This document shows, one piece after another, positions 61,741-64,000 of a DNA stretch of 64,000 nucleotides. The position numbers and the translations under genes were made by a program. The notes under the pieces are model-generated. The model saw nothing but the letters and a program-made list of their open reading frames with translations. It was not told where the DNA came from and made no database searches. The DNA comes from Maea johnstoni (taxonomy: Eukaryota > Annelida > Polychaeta > Spionida > Magelonidae). The stretch covers positions 36,455,292-36,519,291 of the forward strand of contig OZ012694.1 in NCBI GenBank assembly GCA_963942565.1. The letters run 5' to 3'. How positions within the stretch are numbered: the stretch's first letter is position 1; every line of letters starts with the position of its first letter.

Positions 61741-62211
61741 GCATTGATACTACAGGAATGTCTTTGTTTATGAGGGTGCAACACTCACAGGCCTGGGCTC
61801 CACCTTTGCCCTAAAAAAGTTACAATGGTACCCACATGATACTTTTAGGTCTTGAGGTCCATTGTTACAAGAGATGTTTAGAAATGATGAAAAAATCTTT
61901 AGGGGTACAAATATTTTCCCAGACTTATAGATTGCAGAAAAATTGCAAATTGAGGTTGAGTTATTTCTGAGGTATATGAACAAAATCCTGGGGGCAGGTT
62001 CACCTAGAGACATGTGCGTCTACCTTGCAAGGAAGGACAGTCTAGGCAAGACAGCTACTTTATAACTGGTTTGTTTAGTGAGCATATCAATTTAGCTATA
62101 ATAGCGCATAGCAAATGCCAACTAAATTTGCTTCAGCTATATATGACCTTAAGCGTAACTAAGATAATGGCTAGGGTTAAGCGCGCTATCTAAATGTTGC
62201 GCAATCATGTC

Positions 62212-62607
62212 CAGGGCTTGACATAAAGCACTGTCCCCACGTCCGGGACAAGTGATATTGACTACCTGACAAGTACTTCTGTTCAGTTACTGCTCCGGCT
62301 GAGCAGTGGCATTATCAGTCGCATATAATACTTTGGGTGATCAGAGGTCCAGTTAGAAGTCCATTGTTAAAGAAAATTGGTTTCGATATACAGGGAATCT
62401 ATTCATCAGAGCCTGGGGCTGGGTGGTGACCCACACCCCACTCAGGCTATGAAGATTTGGGAACCTATAACAAGGCAGTCCTCCTCAGTTTCTAGCTGAA
62501 GCCTGCCCCTAGTGAGGCCGGACAAGTAAAACTTAGCCCAGGCAATTGAAATCCTCATGGCACTTGCCCTCGGGCCAAGTGCCTCAAAAAGTTAATGTCA
62601 AGGCCTG
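62212..62607. repeat. hAT-like MITE, family E
   Basis: CAGGGCTTGACATAAAG at the left, GTTAATGTCAAGGCCTG at the right. The interior has cacttgcc and gccaagtgcctc words shared with 40393-40752. It is inserted between the two recognisable parts of the Ngaro-type fossil. Confidence 0.65.
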
Positions 62608-63668
62608 ATGTTATACTGAAGTTACAGTGCAAAGTTTTTGAGACTCCATATGAAGTGTTAAATACAGTATTGATGCACCCAGCTGCCTTGCTATTGCAGA
62701 CAGGACGCCACAGTGTAACTGCCCCAGACGTTCAGCTTACAGGACAGTGACTGCAAAACTCTCACAACTAAAGTCTGCATTCAGCATACAGGGCATGCCC
62801 AACCAATGGAATCATCCCTCAATTGATGGTTTTCCGGTGATGTCATTCAAGGTGAATATTTATCTCCACCAAATAACAATAGAACAGAGTAATGGACATT
62901 CTAGCCCAATGCAAGCTATACCTCTTTTGCCATTGAATTAAGGATAGTAGGCATGTATATTGATAGACAGCTAGAAAAAGTTTCAAAACCAGAGAAATGT
63001 TTCATGCTTGCTAGAGACTGTGCTCTATATCCATATGTAGGCCAGTTGCTCACACAGGGGATGAAAACATTGCCCAAATTTTCATTCACCATACCTGGAG
63101 TATGAATGTCTGAGGTTCCATCTAGACACATTAGCAAACAATGAGGGTGAACACCCCATAGCTCGCAGAGAGGGTGTGCAATAATAGTCAGAGATGCCCA
63201 ATTGAAATGAGGGGGGTAATGTCTCTGCAGTACTGCAACATGTAGGTTGGACATCAGGGTGGTCGGCACACTACTACACAATCAAAACAAATGGGCAAAA
63301 CAATGGGTGTAGCCTTAGCTATTGCCCAAGATGCAACCCTCACTGGCACAGGTTTTACTGATGTAACACAACTTGGTAAAGCATTCCTTTAGCATTGGGG
63401 TCTGGAAAGCAGTAATGTGCATCTTTATACTTGAATATACAATAGGGCTAATCCCATGATTAGGTTCTGTGGTCAATAAAATTTATCAAATCAAATCAAT
63501 AGACAAGATAAGCTTGATAGCTGCAAATAAAGTTGTATGTAATGTAACAATAAACATGACTGTCTGTCTTGTTTTCACCCAGTCCCAATATAAGGTTTGG
63601 ATAAGGTTTGGGGAAATATTGGAACTCGGTGAGAAGGGGAAACAGAGATCTGACCTATGGAGTGAAGA

Positions 63669-64000
63669 TCATTATTCGCCATATCTTAACAGAGCAGCAT
63701 GGCCAAGTGTATGGTGGTGGTGCACTGAGGATACTGTCTTATCCTAAGTCAACACCACCAGGCACAGGACAGGCAGCGATGAGTCAAGCAATTCAGTTAC
63801 TGCACAGATTGGCATACTGGAGAGGTGAACACAGTGCCGAACCTGCAAACATGGAATTTGAGAGAATGATTATCCCAAGTGCAGTGAATTAGAAAAAAAA
63901 AAAAAAAAAAAAAGCCCACCCTCCTCTCCCAGGGTCATGATGGATCCATCATATACTGAACCATGTTGTTCACATCATTATTCGCCATATCTTAACAGAG
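63669..64000 (+). repeat. 27-bp direct repeat, 306 bp apart, at the window edge
   Basis: atcattattcgccatatctt plus aacagag occurs at 63669-63695 and again at the last bases of the window (63974-64000). Between them are the 72-bp block (63738-63809) and a run of about 22 A (63893-63914). The second copy is cut by the window end. Confidence 0.8.

Larger units (their letters stand above)
60900..63470 (+). mobile_element. Ngaro/DIRS-type tyrosine-recombinase retroelement fossil
   Basis: Around 61255-61570 there is reverse-transcriptase-like sequence with FSLDTLKHL, an FGW block and FLDDR in place of the usual YxDD, a Ngaro/DIRS trait. Around 62745-63020 a recombinase N-terminal part is recognisable (TAKLSQLKSAF, ITIEQSNGHSSPMQAIPLL, then LARDCA). 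Later recombinase sequence is faint. A MITE (62212-62607) lies between the two parts. It is broken, with many breaks (ten or more), and clearly old. Its outer ends are not certain. Confidence 0.65.

Noticed and set aside
63469-63892. Two overlapping frames near the right edge as a gene
   Set aside because: They cross the 72-bp and 27-bp repeats and hold no recognised domain; treated as repeat-derived.
55491-64000. 5' exons of the ZIP13 gene (membrane segments 1-3)
   Set aside because: I looked on the minus strand for HLLPEAW-type and LWV.AGI..F...E-type segments and saw none; the exons are probably outside the window.

Overview
The window is an animal nuclear genome: long introns with GT..AG boundaries, an AT-rich background, many (TA)n arrays, dispersed MITEs, a LINE 3' end and two retroelement fossils (Ty1/copia-type and Ngaro/DIRS-type). 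The gene content (an SLP-76/BLNK-type adaptor and a ZIP13-type zinc transporter) and the repeat mix suggest a marine invertebrate. An echinoderm or hemichordate is my guess, but the sequence alone does not settle it.

Gene 1 (+ strand, 2538-41908) is the main content. I can follow 19 coding exons whose phases all agree, giving an 873-residue protein. It has an N-terminal SAM domain, an acidic segment, a very long proline-rich middle with a few tyrosine motifs (YVNC, DYLQP, VYEVP), and a C-terminal SH2 domain (WYHG...YLVRKS). This is the layout of the cytosolic immune adaptors SLP-76 (LCP2), BLNK and CLNK. The SAM domain is SLP-76-like, while the SH2 core (EPYTLV...RYALGKKK) reads closest to BLNK, so the gene looks like an unduplicated ancestor-type member. 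Introns carry most of the repeats.

Gene 2 (- strand, 55490 down to 49999) is the 3' half of a ZIP-family zinc transporter, best matched to SLC39A13/ZIP13. Six exons cover the cytosolic loop and the last membrane segments, including the NVIDNFTHG and HEIPHEVGD metal-site motifs. Its 5' exons are not visible and probably lie beyond position 64000. The two genes are tail to tail. A possible extra minus-strand terminal exon (46619-46779) and opposed poly(A) signals near 45052-45117 lie between them.

Layout: 1-2537 upstream DNA with a TA array and a 200-base assembly gap; 2538-41908 adaptor gene; 41909-49998 3' UTRs and the intergenic interval; 49999-55490 zinc transporter exons; 55491-64000 probably upstream intron or intergenic DNA, with a 70-bp hairpin minisatellite, a hAT MITE and a decayed Ngaro-like retroelement. 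At least three cut-and-paste MITE families (hAT with 8-bp duplications, piggyBac-like with TTAA, and TA-duplicating elements) recur across the window, with nested insertions. Alignments to human proteins and family motifs are from memory; no search was run.
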